The notes below the pieces were generated by a model, which searched no databases, was not told the origin of the DNA, and saw only the letters and a program-made list of their open reading frames with translations. Below, one piece after another: positions 26,359 through 34,122 of a stretch of DNA of 64,000 nt (the stretch's first letter is position 1; each line of letters begins with the position of its first letter). The translations under genes and the position numbers were made by a program. Source of the DNA: Propionicimonas sp020161015 (GTDB lineage Bacteria; Actinomycetota; Actinomycetes; Propionibacteriales; Propionibacteriaceae); the NCBI RefSeq assembly GCF_964266745.1, contig NZ_CAXWGX010000029.1, positions 169,666-233,665 on the forward strand, read 5' to 3'.

Positions 26359-27188
26359 CGACGGGCCTCCTCTCCTATCCGGGCGGCGATCATTTCCCTC
26401 AGCAACGAGCCCTCACCGGTGGTCGTCGCCGCCTTACGTGCGGCCTCACCCAGGGCGCGGATGCTGCGCAGATAGCCGGACGCCTCGAACGCCCGATCCG
26501 CCGCGGTCGCACCGCCGAACCGCGGGACTGGCTTGTCGGCGCCGTCGGCGAACACCTCGGCCCGGCGCGGATCCCACGCGACCGTGCCGAGGACAGGAAG
26601 GCCGAGAGTGCGGGCCACATCGGCGGCCCGGTAGGGACGGTTCTCGCCGACCACCACCGCCTGGACGCTGTGGCCCGGCACCGCGTCGGCGCCGAGACTG
26701 TCGGCCCACGACTTCGCCGCCGCGAGAGCACGAAGGTTGCTGCGCAGCACGATCAGGGTCAGGTCGGCGTCGGCGATCAACGGAGTCGGTGAGCCGTCCA
26801 GGCCGAGCCGGCCGGCATCCACCAGCACGTCCTCACCGGTCGACGTCATGCCGCGCAGCACGCCGAGCAGCGGCTCCCAAATCCGCGCCAGCCCGGCCGC
26901 CTGTGCGTGGGTGCGGGAGCCGGTCAGGATCGAGACCGTCGTGTCGGGCACGTCCATCACCACGCGGGGTAGGGCCTCGGCCAGGACGCCGCTGCGGTTT
27001 GCCATCACCAGGTCGATCAGCCCGGAGTGGCTCTGCAGGCCGCGGAACCGTCCGGCCAGGATCGCCGACCCGGCCGTCGGGTCGGCCTCCACCAGCAGCA
27101 CTGGCCGCGGCCAGCACAACGCCATCCCCAGCACCGTCGAAGTCACCCCCGGCGAACCCGACGCAGACACCGCACAGATCAGGGCCAT
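26355..27188 (-). CDS. TadZ/CpaE-like localisation protein
   Basis: 277 residues with a ParA-like fold. ALICAVSASGSPGVTSTVLG takes the place of the deviant Walker A but lacks its lysines, a variant common among actinobacterial TadZ/CpaE relatives. VLLVEADPTAGS and the late VVVGENRPYRAADVARTLGLPVLGTV follow the ParA pattern. TadZ-type proteins place the pilus machine at the correct site. The stop overlaps tadA by 4 bp. Confidence 0.7.
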   Translation of the reverse strand: MALICAVSASGSPGVTSTVLGMALCWPRPVLLVEADPTAGSAILAGRFRGLQSHSGLIDLVMANRSGVLAEALPRVVMDVPDTTVSILTGSRTHAQAAGLARIWEPLLGVLRGMTSTGEDVLVDAGRLGLDGSPTPLIADADLTLIVLRSNLRALAAAKSWADSLGADAVPGHSVQAVVVGENRPYRAADVARTLGLPVLGTVAWDPRRAEVFADGADKPVPRFGGATAADRAFEASGYLRSIRALGEAARKAATTTGEGSLLREMIAARIGEEARR

Positions 27189-27195
27189 GACCAGA

Positions 27196-27852
27196 TCACC
27201 GGGCCCGCGAGTCCAGGACCAGCGCGATCTTGCCCGACCCCGCCCACTCCGCCAGCTGCACCGCCTTGTCCGCGCCGACGATCACGTCCACCACGGTCTG
27301 GGTGTCACCCGGCGTCACCCGCAACACCTTCGCCGGCACAGGATCGGTCGGAGTGGAGTCGGACGGCAGCTCACCGGAATGGACCAGCCGCACCGCATCC
27401 CCGGAAGCCAACGGCTCCACCGGCATCAGACCCGGACTGATCGGCACCCCCACCACAGACTCACCCGCACCCGGCACCACCGTCTCCGACACCTGCGAGG
27501 CCGCCAGCAGCGTCCCCGCCGTCAGATCCGCAGAAGCGCGCCGTCCCACCAGCGAGGCGAGCTGGTCGGCGGGCACGGTCGACAGGGACGGGTCGACGCC
27601 CACCCGGATCGTGCCCAGGTCCTGGGCGGTGATCACCGTGCCGCGGGCCACGCCCTGCCGGACCACCACCACCTCACCGGCCTCCGTCGCCGACGCCCAC
27701 AACAGGCCGCCCGCCATCGCCCCGGCCACCATCAGCACCGCGGCCACCACGACGAGGAACGGGCGGCGGGACAACTTCGGCGATCGCGGAACCGGGCCGT
27801 TCTCGACCGCGATGGCGCCGGTATCGACGTGCTTCTCGGACACTGCTGTCAT
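27196..27852 (-). CDS. CpaB/RcpC-like SAF-domain protein
   Basis: 218 residues. One N-terminal membrane helix (about 32-54), then a SAF domain (VVVVRQGVARGTVITAQDLGTIRV) and a second beta-rich half ending GSGKIALVLDS. SAF proteins of the CpaB/RcpC type work on the outer side of Tad pilus machines. It lies 7 bp before the TadZ-like gene. Confidence 0.8.
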   Translation of the reverse strand: MTAVSEKHVDTGAIAVENGPVPRSPKLSRRPFLVVVAAVLMVAGAMAGGLLWASATEAGEVVVVRQGVARGTVITAQDLGTIRVGVDPSLSTVPADQLASLVGRRASADLTAGTLLAASQVSETVVPGAGESVVGVPISPGLMPVEPLASGDAVRLVHSGELPSDSTPTDPVPAKVLRVTPGDTQTVVDVIVGADKAVQLAEWAGSGKIALVLDSRAR

Positions 27853-27879
27853 GCCGTCTCTCCGATCTGGTTCCCGCGG

Positions 27880-28662
27880 CTACCTGCCGCTCGTCACGAT
27901 CACCTGCAACTCACCGACATCGAGCCGCTGCGACCTGGTCAACTCGAACGCGAACGACCCCGACTGGCCGTAGCCCGACCAGTCCGCTGTCCAGTAGGAG
28001 GTCGCCTCGACCGTGAAGCGGCCCTGCTCGGTGTAGGTGTGGCCGCAGGTCGGCGACGGCTCCTCGCCAACGCCGTAGTGCCATTCGGTGCCCTTGCCGC
28101 ACGACACCTTGTCGCCGTCGCCGAGATCCCAGACGACCTTGTGGGCCTTGGCGGTCATCGTCACCCCGCCCGCCGCGATCGTCTTCGGGCCCCACGTCGA
28201 ACTCGACGGATCATCCACCCACAACCACACCGGCAGACCGACCAGCGCCAGCGCGTTAGGGCCCTTCGGCGTGATCCCGATGTCGATCGGCGTCAACTCC
28301 ATCTCGTCCAGCAGCGAACGCGCGAGCTGCGCCGGATTCACGCCCGGCGCCACCCAGAACAGCAACACCAGGCTGCCCTCCATGCAGCGCACCCGGACCC
28401 AGTCAGCTGGATGGTTCGAGCCGTCATCAGGAATGGCGTCCTTCGACGGCGGGCAGGCAGGCAAGTCAGGCTTCTCCGGTTTGCCCGGCTTGCCGGGCGA
28501 CGGCTTCCCCGGGCTCTTGTCGCACACCCGACACACCTGACCTCCGCGGTCACCGGAGCCACATCCCGGTGGGCATAGAGCGGCGTCCGCCGAGGGTGCC
28601 ATGGCAAACGAGATGAGTAGGACCGCGAGGGCGGCGGCCAGCACGCGGAGTGTCACACGCAT
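27880..28662 (-). CDS. Secreted protein of the Tad operon, beta-rich domain
   Basis: 260 residues with a Sec signal peptide (hydrophobic 6-22, cleavage near ADA). A Cys-rich segment (CPPGCGSGDRGGQVCRVC), a Pro/Gly/Lys linker and a beta domain follow. The last contains VVWDLGDGDKVSCGKG and CGHTYTEQGRFTVEATSYW, resembling a PKD-like fold. Proteins like this recur at this place in actinobacterial Tad loci and have no known function. The start overlaps the lipoprotein gene by 10 bp. Confidence 0.65.
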   Translation of the reverse strand: MRVTLRVLAAALAVLLISFAMAPSADAALCPPGCGSGDRGGQVCRVCDKSPGKPSPGKPGKPEKPDLPACPPSKDAIPDDGSNHPADWVRVRCMEGSLVLLFWVAPGVNPAQLARSLLDEMELTPIDIGITPKGPNALALVGLPVWLWVDDPSSSTWGPKTIAAGGVTMTAKAHKVVWDLGDGDKVSCGKGTEWHYGVGEEPSPTCGHTYTEQGRFTVEATSYWTADWSGYGQSGSFAFELTRSQRLDVGELQVIVTSGR

Positions 28663-29276
28663 CCGTCGACCTCCTCTCCACCGATCTCGTAGACCTTGAA
28701 GGCCTTCGCTCCGTCGAGTCGCCGCAGGTCATACGTGCTGCGAATGAAGTCGGGGAACTGGGCGGCCTTGGCGGTGACTCGCTTCCCTCTCGCGTCGACG
28801 ACTTCTGCCTTGCTCTGGTCCCTGCAGAAGGTGACCGTCACACGCGTGTCGCCAGAAGCCAACGTGCTGACCTGCGATGCGTCCTCGCTGAGGGTCGCGA
28901 TCGTGCCGCTGTCTCGCCATCCTCTCGCCCGCCACGTGGCCATGAAGTTGAGATTCGCCTGGATCATGTCGTCGTACGCGAGTGGTTTGAGCAGGCGGAT
29001 CATCTCCTGCTCGCTGTAGATGGGTGTCGAGCGAATCTTCGCCAGCGCGGCGGAGTACCTGCTGGCCACCTCGAGTGCGGCTGCCTGGTCGGCGTCCAGC
29101 GTTGGGCTCGGGGTCGGCGTCACCGTCGGGGTTGCAGGCGTCGTTTGGCTGGCGGTGGTCGCCGATACGGTGCCGGAACTCGGCGTCGCGACGGGTGTTT
29201 CGGCAGTGCAGGCGGCCAGCCCCAGTGCGGCCACAGCCAGCCCAATGACGGGCAGCGGGAATCTGTTCAGAACCAC
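28653..29276 (-). CDS. Lipoprotein, first gene of the Tad operon
   Basis: 207 residues. The GTG start at 29276 follows AAGGAG by 8 bp and gives a clean lipoprotein signal (hydrophobic 8-20, lipobox GLAAC, Cys23); an in-frame GTG further up lacks this. A Thr/Pro linker and a domain with NTF2-like character follow (YSAALAKIRS to TFCRDQSKAEVVDARG). It is probably anchored outside the membrane. Copy 2 of the promoter-like element ends 19 bp before the start. Confidence 0.65.
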   Translation of the reverse strand: MVLNRFPLPVIGLAVAALGLAACTAETPVATPSSGTVSATTASQTTPATPTVTPTPSPTLDADQAAALEVASRYSAALAKIRSTPIYSEQEMIRLLKPLAYDDMIQANLNFMATWRARGWRDSGTIATLSEDASQVSTLASGDTRVTVTFCRDQSKAEVVDARGKRVTAKAAQFPDFIRSTYDLRRLDGAKAFKVYEIGGEEVDGCV

Positions 29277-29295
29277 GATCGCATCTCCTTCCACC

Positions 29296-29327
29296 CCTTA
29301 AGCCTTCGGGATGGGTGGATTCGGACA
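29296..29327 (-). promoter_or_regulatory. Bipartite promoter-like element, copy 2 (Tad pilus operon)
   Basis: Minus strand: TGTCCGAA, 15 bp, GGCTTAAGG. It ends 19 bp before the lipoprotein GTG that opens the Tad operon. It differs from the other copies only at one base of the upstream block (A for G at position 7). Confidence 0.72.
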
Positions 29328-29460
29328 CTGAGTCGGGTGGTTTTCTTGGCTGCGGCACATCCTGGGGGTGTTTCGAGGGTAAATCCGGTCCTTCGTCGCT
29401 GACCAGTGCATTGCGATACGTAAGTGTTGGGCACGCGAGTACCTCGGATTGGTGTTGCCC

Positions 29461-30207
29461 TCATGCGCTCTGCTGCTCCTGCGAGAACTGGCCCAGTGCG
29501 TCGGTGGACCGCTTGATTCGGCGTCGGATCGTCCGTGCCGTGCAGCCGTGCAGCGCCCCTATCCGGGCCGAGACCCGATCCCCGAGGATCCCGATTCCAG
29601 GTCCGGACGGCGGCTCAAGTTCGTCAGCGGCGTCGAGGACGGCCATCAGCAAGTCGAAGTCGTCCTGGTCGATCACTTCGGCCTGGAGTCCGTCGCCGAG
29701 GATGTCGATCAATTCCTCGATGGCGTCCGGGTGGCGCACGGCCGGAGGTAGCCGGCACTCGTCCAGCGGTAGGTGGTCGGAGGTCGGGGTGAGTTGCCTG
29801 ACGACCTCCTTGCGCAGGTTGTGCTTCAGGTTCGCTGCGACCCGGCCGGTCGTCGACCACGGGAAGGTCCTGACGGCGATCCACAGCTGCGCTGCGACGT
29901 GCTCGTCGATCGCATCGCTCATGAAGCGGAGTTGGTGGGCGATCAGGGTCGCGGCCGGCATCATCACCCACGCCAGCACCAGTCCCGCCTCTGCGGACGC
30001 TCCCGCCTGGTCGTGTGAGAGCCGGGCCAGTGCGCGCAGCACCAGGTCAGCCTCCTTGGGCGGGGCCGTGCGCAGCCAGTCGAAGAGTCCGTCGGAGGCC
30101 GGCACCAACTCGAGGTCCGGCGCCTCTGCGGCCCATTCGGGCCAGTGAGTATCGATCAGGTCGTTGATCTGTTCGGCGGTGACGCCGAATGCTTCCGCGA
30201 CACTCAT
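29461..30207 (-). CDS. Sigma-like regulator of the element (divergent)
   Basis: 248 residues, no membrane segment. Residues 72-140 (SAEAGLVLAWVMMPAATLIA, LWIAVRTFPWSTTGRVAANL) resemble region 2 of sigma factors: paired helices, then an aromatic-basic run before an N-terminal cap of R/K residues. Residues 210-236 look like a helix-turn-helix (RVSARIGALHGCTARTIRRR) in the place of region 4. Related proteins of uncertain function occur in actinobacterial conjugative elements. The ATG at 30207 follows GGAAGGAA; an upstream in-frame start lacks a ribosome site. It lies between the Tad promoter and a region with inverted repeats. A role as reader of the TGTCCGRA/GGCTTAAGG promoters is inference. 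Confidence 0.6.
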   Translation of the reverse strand: MSVAEAFGVTAEQINDLIDTHWPEWAAEAPDLELVPASDGLFDWLRTAPPKEADLVLRALARLSHDQAGASAEAGLVLAWVMMPAATLIAHQLRFMSDAIDEHVAAQLWIAVRTFPWSTTGRVAANLKHNLRKEVVRQLTPTSDHLPLDECRLPPAVRHPDAIEELIDILGDGLQAEVIDQDDFDLLMAVLDAADELEPPSGPGIGILGDRVSARIGALHGCTARTIRRRIKRSTDALGQFSQEQQSA

Positions 30208-30280
30208 GGCGGTTCCTTCCGTGAGTCCTGAGACCACGAAACCTCACCAAGTCGATGTCACCAACGGTGTAACCAGTATC

Positions 30281-30309
30281 TGTGGACAAGGGCTATTTCG
30301 TTATCCACA
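30281..30309. promoter_or_regulatory. Two facing DnaA-box-like sites
   Basis: TGTGGACAA at 30281-30289 (reverse of TTGTCCACA, the form common in Actinobacteria) and TTATCCACA at 30301-30309 (the general DnaA consensus) face each other 11 bp apart, 74 bp upstream of the regulator start. They could be DnaA sites or the arms of an operator (CTGTGGA...TCCACAG). Confidence 0.5.
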
Positions 30310-30313
30310 GATG

Positions 30314-30346
30314 TAGTGAACGTCCTTGCCAAACCCACGTTCACTA
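30314..30346. promoter_or_regulatory. Perfect 10-bp inverted repeat, putative operator
   Basis: TAGTGAACGT, 13 bp, ACGTTCACTA: arms identical over 10 bp. It lies 107 bp upstream of the sigma-like regulator, next to the DnaA-box-like pair, in the control region of the element. Typical size for a dimeric repressor site; the binding protein is unknown. Confidence 0.6.
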
Positions 30347-30406
30347 TGTTCTCTAGGTGCCGCCGGCGGGCATCCTTTCTGAAATGCCAGTCGCTCGCCG
30401 CGCCAC

Positions 30407-30688
30407 CTACTGGCGGTTGGGGTAGAGCAGATGGGGTCGCACGTCCGATCGTGGTAGCCAGGTCATCCGGGCGGGCGAGCCGGGGTGGCTGCGCCACTCC
30501 ACACAGATCCGGTCCGAACTGAACCACACCGCGATCGCCGGCACGATCGAGGTGCGGCTCTCCCAGACCAGGCGGGCGAGGACGAGCCGACCCACACCGG
30601 GCCTGCCCAGCTTCCGATCCTTGCCGGGAGGCGCACCGACCGCGTTCAGAGGCGCTCGCAGCAACCTCTTGGGGTCATCCCTCTCCAC
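30407..30688 (-). CDS. Small hypothetical protein
   Basis: 93 residues from a GTG without a clear ribosome site. The C-terminal half (PAIAVWFSSDRICVEWRSHP, WLPRSDVRPHL) has the Trp/Val pattern of a small beta-barrel and looks protein-like, whereas the N-terminal 30 residues are basic and Pro-rich. It sits immediately downstream of an inverted repeat (30697-30712). Not recognised; it may be a minor ICE protein or a chance frame. Confidence 0.4.
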   Translation of the reverse strand: MERDDPKRLLRAPLNAVGAPPGKDRKLGRPGVGRLVLARLVWESRTSIVPAIAVWFSSDRICVEWRSHPGSPARMTWLPRSDVRPHLLYPNRQ

Positions 30689-30696
30689 ACAGCAAT

Positions 30697-30712
30697 TCGA
30701 ACACCCGTTCGA
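30697..30712. promoter_or_regulatory. Inverted repeat TCGAAC-ACCC-GTTCGA
   Basis: Perfect 6-bp arms with a 4-bp spacer, 9 bp upstream of the small gene at 30407-30688 and inside the divergent gap before copy 4 of the promoter-like element. Resembles the short operators of Xre/Cro-type repressors; no binder identified. Confidence 0.4.
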
Positions 30713-30825
30713 GTCAGTTCGTCAAGCGTGATCTCGAGAGCACCTCCTCCGATCATGGCGACCGCCCCGGATCCCCCGGTCCGAGGCTCCACAGCCGAAC
30801 AAGCGCAGAACGTCCCGGCCGGGCC

Positions 30826-30857
30826 TGTCCGGAACGGGCCCTCAGTGCGGCTTAAGG
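30826..30857 (+). promoter_or_regulatory. Bipartite promoter-like element, copy 4 (short plus-strand operon)
   Basis: Plus strand: TGTCCGGA, 15 bp, GGCTTAAGG. It ends 26 bp before the ATG at 30884. It is the only copy on the plus strand, and it again lies directly in front of the first gene of an operon, which shows that orientation follows transcription. Confidence 0.75.
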
Positions 30858-30883
30858 GAACAGCACCGAGATTGGACCCCCGA

Positions 30884-31171
30884 ATGCCGCACGCGCACCA
30901 CCTCGGCCTGGCGCTCAGCTACCTGAGCCTAGCCGCCGACCAACTGCTCGCCGCCGAGCAGGAATCGCCGGTCGCGCTGTTCGCCGGAGTCGAGTGTCTG
31001 GAGATCCAGAGCCAGGTCAGCGAACTCGGAGCCGAAGGAGCCCCGGTCGTGACCGTCGTCCCACCGGGCGTCGCCCTCGCCCTCGCGGCAGATCTGCTCA
31101 GCCTCGACGGCCGGGCCGAACTGGCGGCCCTCGCCCAACAACTCCACCGGCTCTCCAAGGCAGTGAGCTGA
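30884..31171 (+). CDS. Small helical protein of the plus-strand operon
   Basis: 95 residues: HHLGLALSYLSLAADQLLAA and a second amphipathic half with VALALAADLLSLDGRAELAALAQQL. Compact and helical, no membrane span. No Shine-Dalgarno is evident, and the short distance to the promoter element suggests a short leader. The start is chosen as the first ATG after the promoter; the longer open frame upstream is unlikely to be coding. Followed 1 bp later by the 441-residue gene. Not recognised. Confidence 0.6.
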   Translation: MPHAHHLGLALSYLSLAADQLLAAEQESPVALFAGVECLEIQSQVSELGAEGAPVVTVVPPGVALALAADLLSLDGRAELAALAQQLHRLSKAVS

Positions 31172-31172
31172 G

Positions 31173-32498
31173 ATGGCCGCCTCCGCTCTCGACCTACTGA
31201 TCGCACTCGATGCGCGGCTCGACGACCTCGAGGCCACCTCGATGACCCCTGGCTCGATCCCACGCGTCCGACAGGAATGGGGCGCCCTGGCGCGCGCCAG
31301 CCTGCAACTCCTCCACGTGCGCCCGCACCACCCCGAAGTCAGAGACCGGCGAATCGAAGCCCTGCTCGACTCTCTGGCCGCCATCCCCGGCGAGTACGCG
31401 CTGCCCGCGCCCGGCACGGGGCTGATGGCCATCACCGCGACCATCGGCTGCACCGCGGAGGCCATGCGCACCCGGACCATCACCAGCCCAGCGACCCGCA
31501 ACCAGGCAGGCGATGAGATCCGTGCCAGTCTGGAGGCCGCCCTGGGGCGGGCTGGCCGCTGGACCCAACACGGCTTCCAAACTGCCGGAGGCGCGCCCGA
31601 CCACGAGATCGTCCGTCTTGCCGGCATCGACACCGAGCCCTGCCGATCAACCGCCCTGCACGCGTGGCGCATCATCGGCCCGACCGACCCGGGCATCGAC
31701 GGGGCCGTCTCCCGATGGGAGACGGCGGCAACTAGAACGATTACCAGCCCCCGCACGGTGACCCAGCTCGCGCTCCAACTCGCCTCGGCAGACATCGCCC
31801 TCCTGTGCGCGTCCACCAGCGCCGTCATGCAGCGCGCGATCCAGACCGGCGTCATCTCGGACAGCTCTGCAGCCATCGACGCTCTCGACTCTGCCGGAAG
31901 GTCCTGGCGCGAAGCCGCCCGCTGGCCGAGCCACCTCCGCCTCGGCGGCCGTACAACCGAGACTCGTCACGCCTCCGCCGATCTGCGTCGATGCCTGGAT
32001 GACGCGTTGCGGAGCGGCAGCGACTGGAAACAGCCGTCCGACCTGTTCGCCGAAACCTCACCAGAGCAACTCGTCGCCGTGATCCACTCCGGCCTCCAGG
32101 CCGCCACCCGAGTCGGCCGGCACGTCCTGGCCGCGATGGACGAGCTGACCCACGGCGCGAGCCGGGTCTGGGTGAATGCCGGTCAGATCCCGACGCCCAG
32201 GCACACGGCGCGAACGATGCTGGACAACCACTACGACTGGGCGCCCGACCGGGTCGGGTTCCACTCCGCCGAACCACTGCACGAACAAACATCCCGAGCC
32301 CTCGACAGCCTGGTGAACGCAACCCCGCTGACAATCGAGGCGCTCGCCGCGAGCACGTCCCTACCCGAGCAAGTCGAAGATGAAGGCCCCTGGGAGACGG
32401 TGTCGCCACCCGCCGACCCGCTCCGAACCTCCCAGGAGTGGGCAAGGCTCGCGGCGATCCCGTCCGCGGAGCCGCCCGCACCAACGATCCGCTTCTGA
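31173..32498 (+). CDS. Large helical ICE protein with WET motif
   Basis: 441 residues, helical throughout, Ala/Arg-rich, no membrane span and no recognised domain. Two similar segments (RTRTITSPATRNQA near 107 and TRTITSPRTVTQLA near 190) hint at an internal duplication. Near the C-terminus (407-412) it carries WETVSP, the motif shared with the DUF4192, ArdC-like and 61-residue proteins. It follows the 95-residue gene by 1 bp. It may act in DNA processing or be exported, but nothing in the sequence decides this. Confidence 0.65.
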   Translation: MAASALDLLIALDARLDDLEATSMTPGSIPRVRQEWGALARASLQLLHVRPHHPEVRDRRIEALLDSLAAIPGEYALPAPGTGLMAITATIGCTAEAMRTRTITSPATRNQAGDEIRASLEAALGRAGRWTQHGFQTAGGAPDHEIVRLAGIDTEPCRSTALHAWRIIGPTDPGIDGAVSRWETAATRTITSPRTVTQLALQLASADIALLCASTSAVMQRAIQTGVISDSSAAIDALDSAGRSWREAARWPSHLRLGGRTTETRHASADLRRCLDDALRSGSDWKQPSDLFAETSPEQLVAVIHSGLQAATRVGRHVLAAMDELTHGASRVWVNAGQIPTPRHTARTMLDNHYDWAPDRVGFHSAEPLHEQTSRALDSLVNATPLTIEALAASTSLPEQVEDEGPWETVSPPADPLRTSQEWARLAAIPSAEPPAPTIRF

Positions 32499-32695
32499 TC
32501 CGAAGCAGCAGGCACCCAGCCGCACAGGAACGCCGCGACCTTTCGCGCCCAACGGTGCACCGGCATGCGGAGCGTCCCATCTTGACCTTCCCAGGGTCTC
32601 GGGCCTGCAAGGGGTTGCGCACCTCGCACTTCGAGCGCACGGTTCGTGGCACGGCGGGGCGTCCGCCTCGGTCTGTGAACCTGTTGGAGGCTGCT

Positions 32696-33775
32696 GTGTT
32701 TCCTGAACGAACCAGTGTTGGTTTGGACGTGCATGCCCGCTCTGTGCTGGCTCATGCGACCGACGAGCTCACGGGCGAGGTGCACACCGCACGCCTCCCC
32801 GCCGGCTCCGAGGTGGCAACGTGGATCCTGGCGCTCCCAGGACCGATCGCCGCGCTGTACGAAGCGGGCCCGACCGGGTTCGGACTTGCCCGAGAGCTCC
32901 GCGCGGCCGGTGTTAGGTGTGAAGTTGCCGCGCCGACGAAACTGCCGCGTCCGGTCGGTGATCGTGTCAAGACGGACGCCAGAGACGCTGCGCTCCTGTG
33001 TCGCGTCCTCCGGCTTGGAGAGTACGTTCCGGTCGCGGTGCCAGATGCCGCCACCGAGGCGGCCAGGGATCTGGTGCGGTGCCGCGAGGACTGCCGTACC
33101 GATCTGTCCCGGTCACGGCACCGACTCTCGAAGATGCTGCTGCGTCAGCGAATCGTTTATGCCGATGGCACGACCTGGAACGTGACGCACACGCGGTGGC
33201 TGGAACGACAACGGTTCAACGATTCAACCGTCCAATGGATTTTCGATGAGTACCTCGACCAGGTCATGACAATCACTGCGCGCCGTAAACGACTCGATCG
33301 CCGGATCGAGGAACTCGCTTCCGACTCGGCCTGGACGCCGGTAGTGCGCAGGCTTTGCTGCCTGCGGGGGATCTCGACTCTCACGGGATTCGCGCTGGCT
33401 GTCGAGATCGGCGACTGGACTCGTTTCGACGGCAACAGCATCGGCGCCTACCTCGGCCTCACTCCTAGTGAGCGTTCCTCGGGCAAGAGCCGTGCACTCG
33501 GAGGGATCACTCAGACCGGCAACAGCCACGTTCGCCGCTTGCTTATCGAGGCAGGACTCCACCACCTGCGCCCATACCGGCGGTCGCCGAAGTTGCGAGC
33601 CCGGTGGGAGCTCGCCTCTCCGGCGGCAAGGACTCGAGCTGACGCCGGAAACCGCCGCCTGTACGAACGCTGGATGGCGCTCGAGGCCCGCGGTAAGCGT
33701 CGCGGCGTATCCCGTGTGGCGATCGCCCGAGAGCTTGCTGGCTGGTGCTGGTCGCTTGCTACGATCGAGCCCTGA
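32696..33775 (+). CDS. IS110-family transposase
   Basis: 359 residues from a GTG that follows GGAGG by 5 bp. The N-terminal RuvC-like DEDD domain shows Asp in VGLDVHARS, Glu in ALYEAGPTGFG and the late pair in KTDARDAALL. The C-terminal transposase-20 region has CLRGISTLTGFALAVEIGDW and YLGLTPSERSSG, and the family Ser is likely in this part. IS110 elements lack inverted repeats and their ends cannot be set here; the element may span roughly 32.5-33.9 kb. It sits between the plus-strand operon and the toxin-antitoxin genes. Looks intact. Confidence 0.9.
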   Translation: MFPERTSVGLDVHARSVLAHATDELTGEVHTARLPAGSEVATWILALPGPIAALYEAGPTGFGLARELRAAGVRCEVAAPTKLPRPVGDRVKTDARDAALLCRVLRLGEYVPVAVPDAATEAARDLVRCREDCRTDLSRSRHRLSKMLLRQRIVYADGTTWNVTHTRWLERQRFNDSTVQWIFDEYLDQVMTITARRKRLDRRIEELASDSAWTPVVRRLCCLRGISTLTGFALAVEIGDWTRFDGNSIGAYLGLTPSERSSGKSRALGGITQTGNSHVRRLLIEAGLHHLRPYRRSPKLRARWELASPAARTRADAGNRRLYERWMALEARGKRRGVSRVAIARELAGWCWSLATIEP

Positions 33776-34122
33776 AAGAGGACCTGCTCTGGAAGCATCA
33801 AACCAAGGCTGGCTTCACGGACTGAGTGAACCCGCGAGCCCACTATGAGCAATCTGTATTGATCACGCTCGAGCTTAGAAAGCGGCCAGCACTCAGCCGG
33901 AACATCAAGCGGTAGCCAACCCGCGCAGAAGACCACACGAAGCGTGCACCTCGACCACGTATCAGCCGCGGCCCACCAGAGCAACGAGGAGGGGTGCCGC
34001 CAGACGTTAGGTCGGGCGGCACCCCGCGCATCCGACCCCAACGCGGCCACAACGGCTCCGACGCCGATCCGCTCCTGTGTCAATGCGGGGAAACCCACGA
34101 GCCGCGCGAGGCAGTTGGCCCC
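33776..34122. other. Intergenic region after IS110
   Basis: No convincing gene on either strand. It probably includes the right end of the IS110 element. The only clear structure is the 11-bp-stem hairpin at 33991-34025. Confidence 0.5.
33991..34025 (-). terminator. Strong hairpin, probable terminator of the integrase/TA region
   Basis: GGGGTGCCGCC and GGCGGCACCCC form a perfect 11-bp GC stem with a 13-nt loop. It lies about 100 bp after the last minus-strand gene (RES toxin), where the operon should end. No T-run follows on either strand, so this is position plus stem only. Confidence 0.45.
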
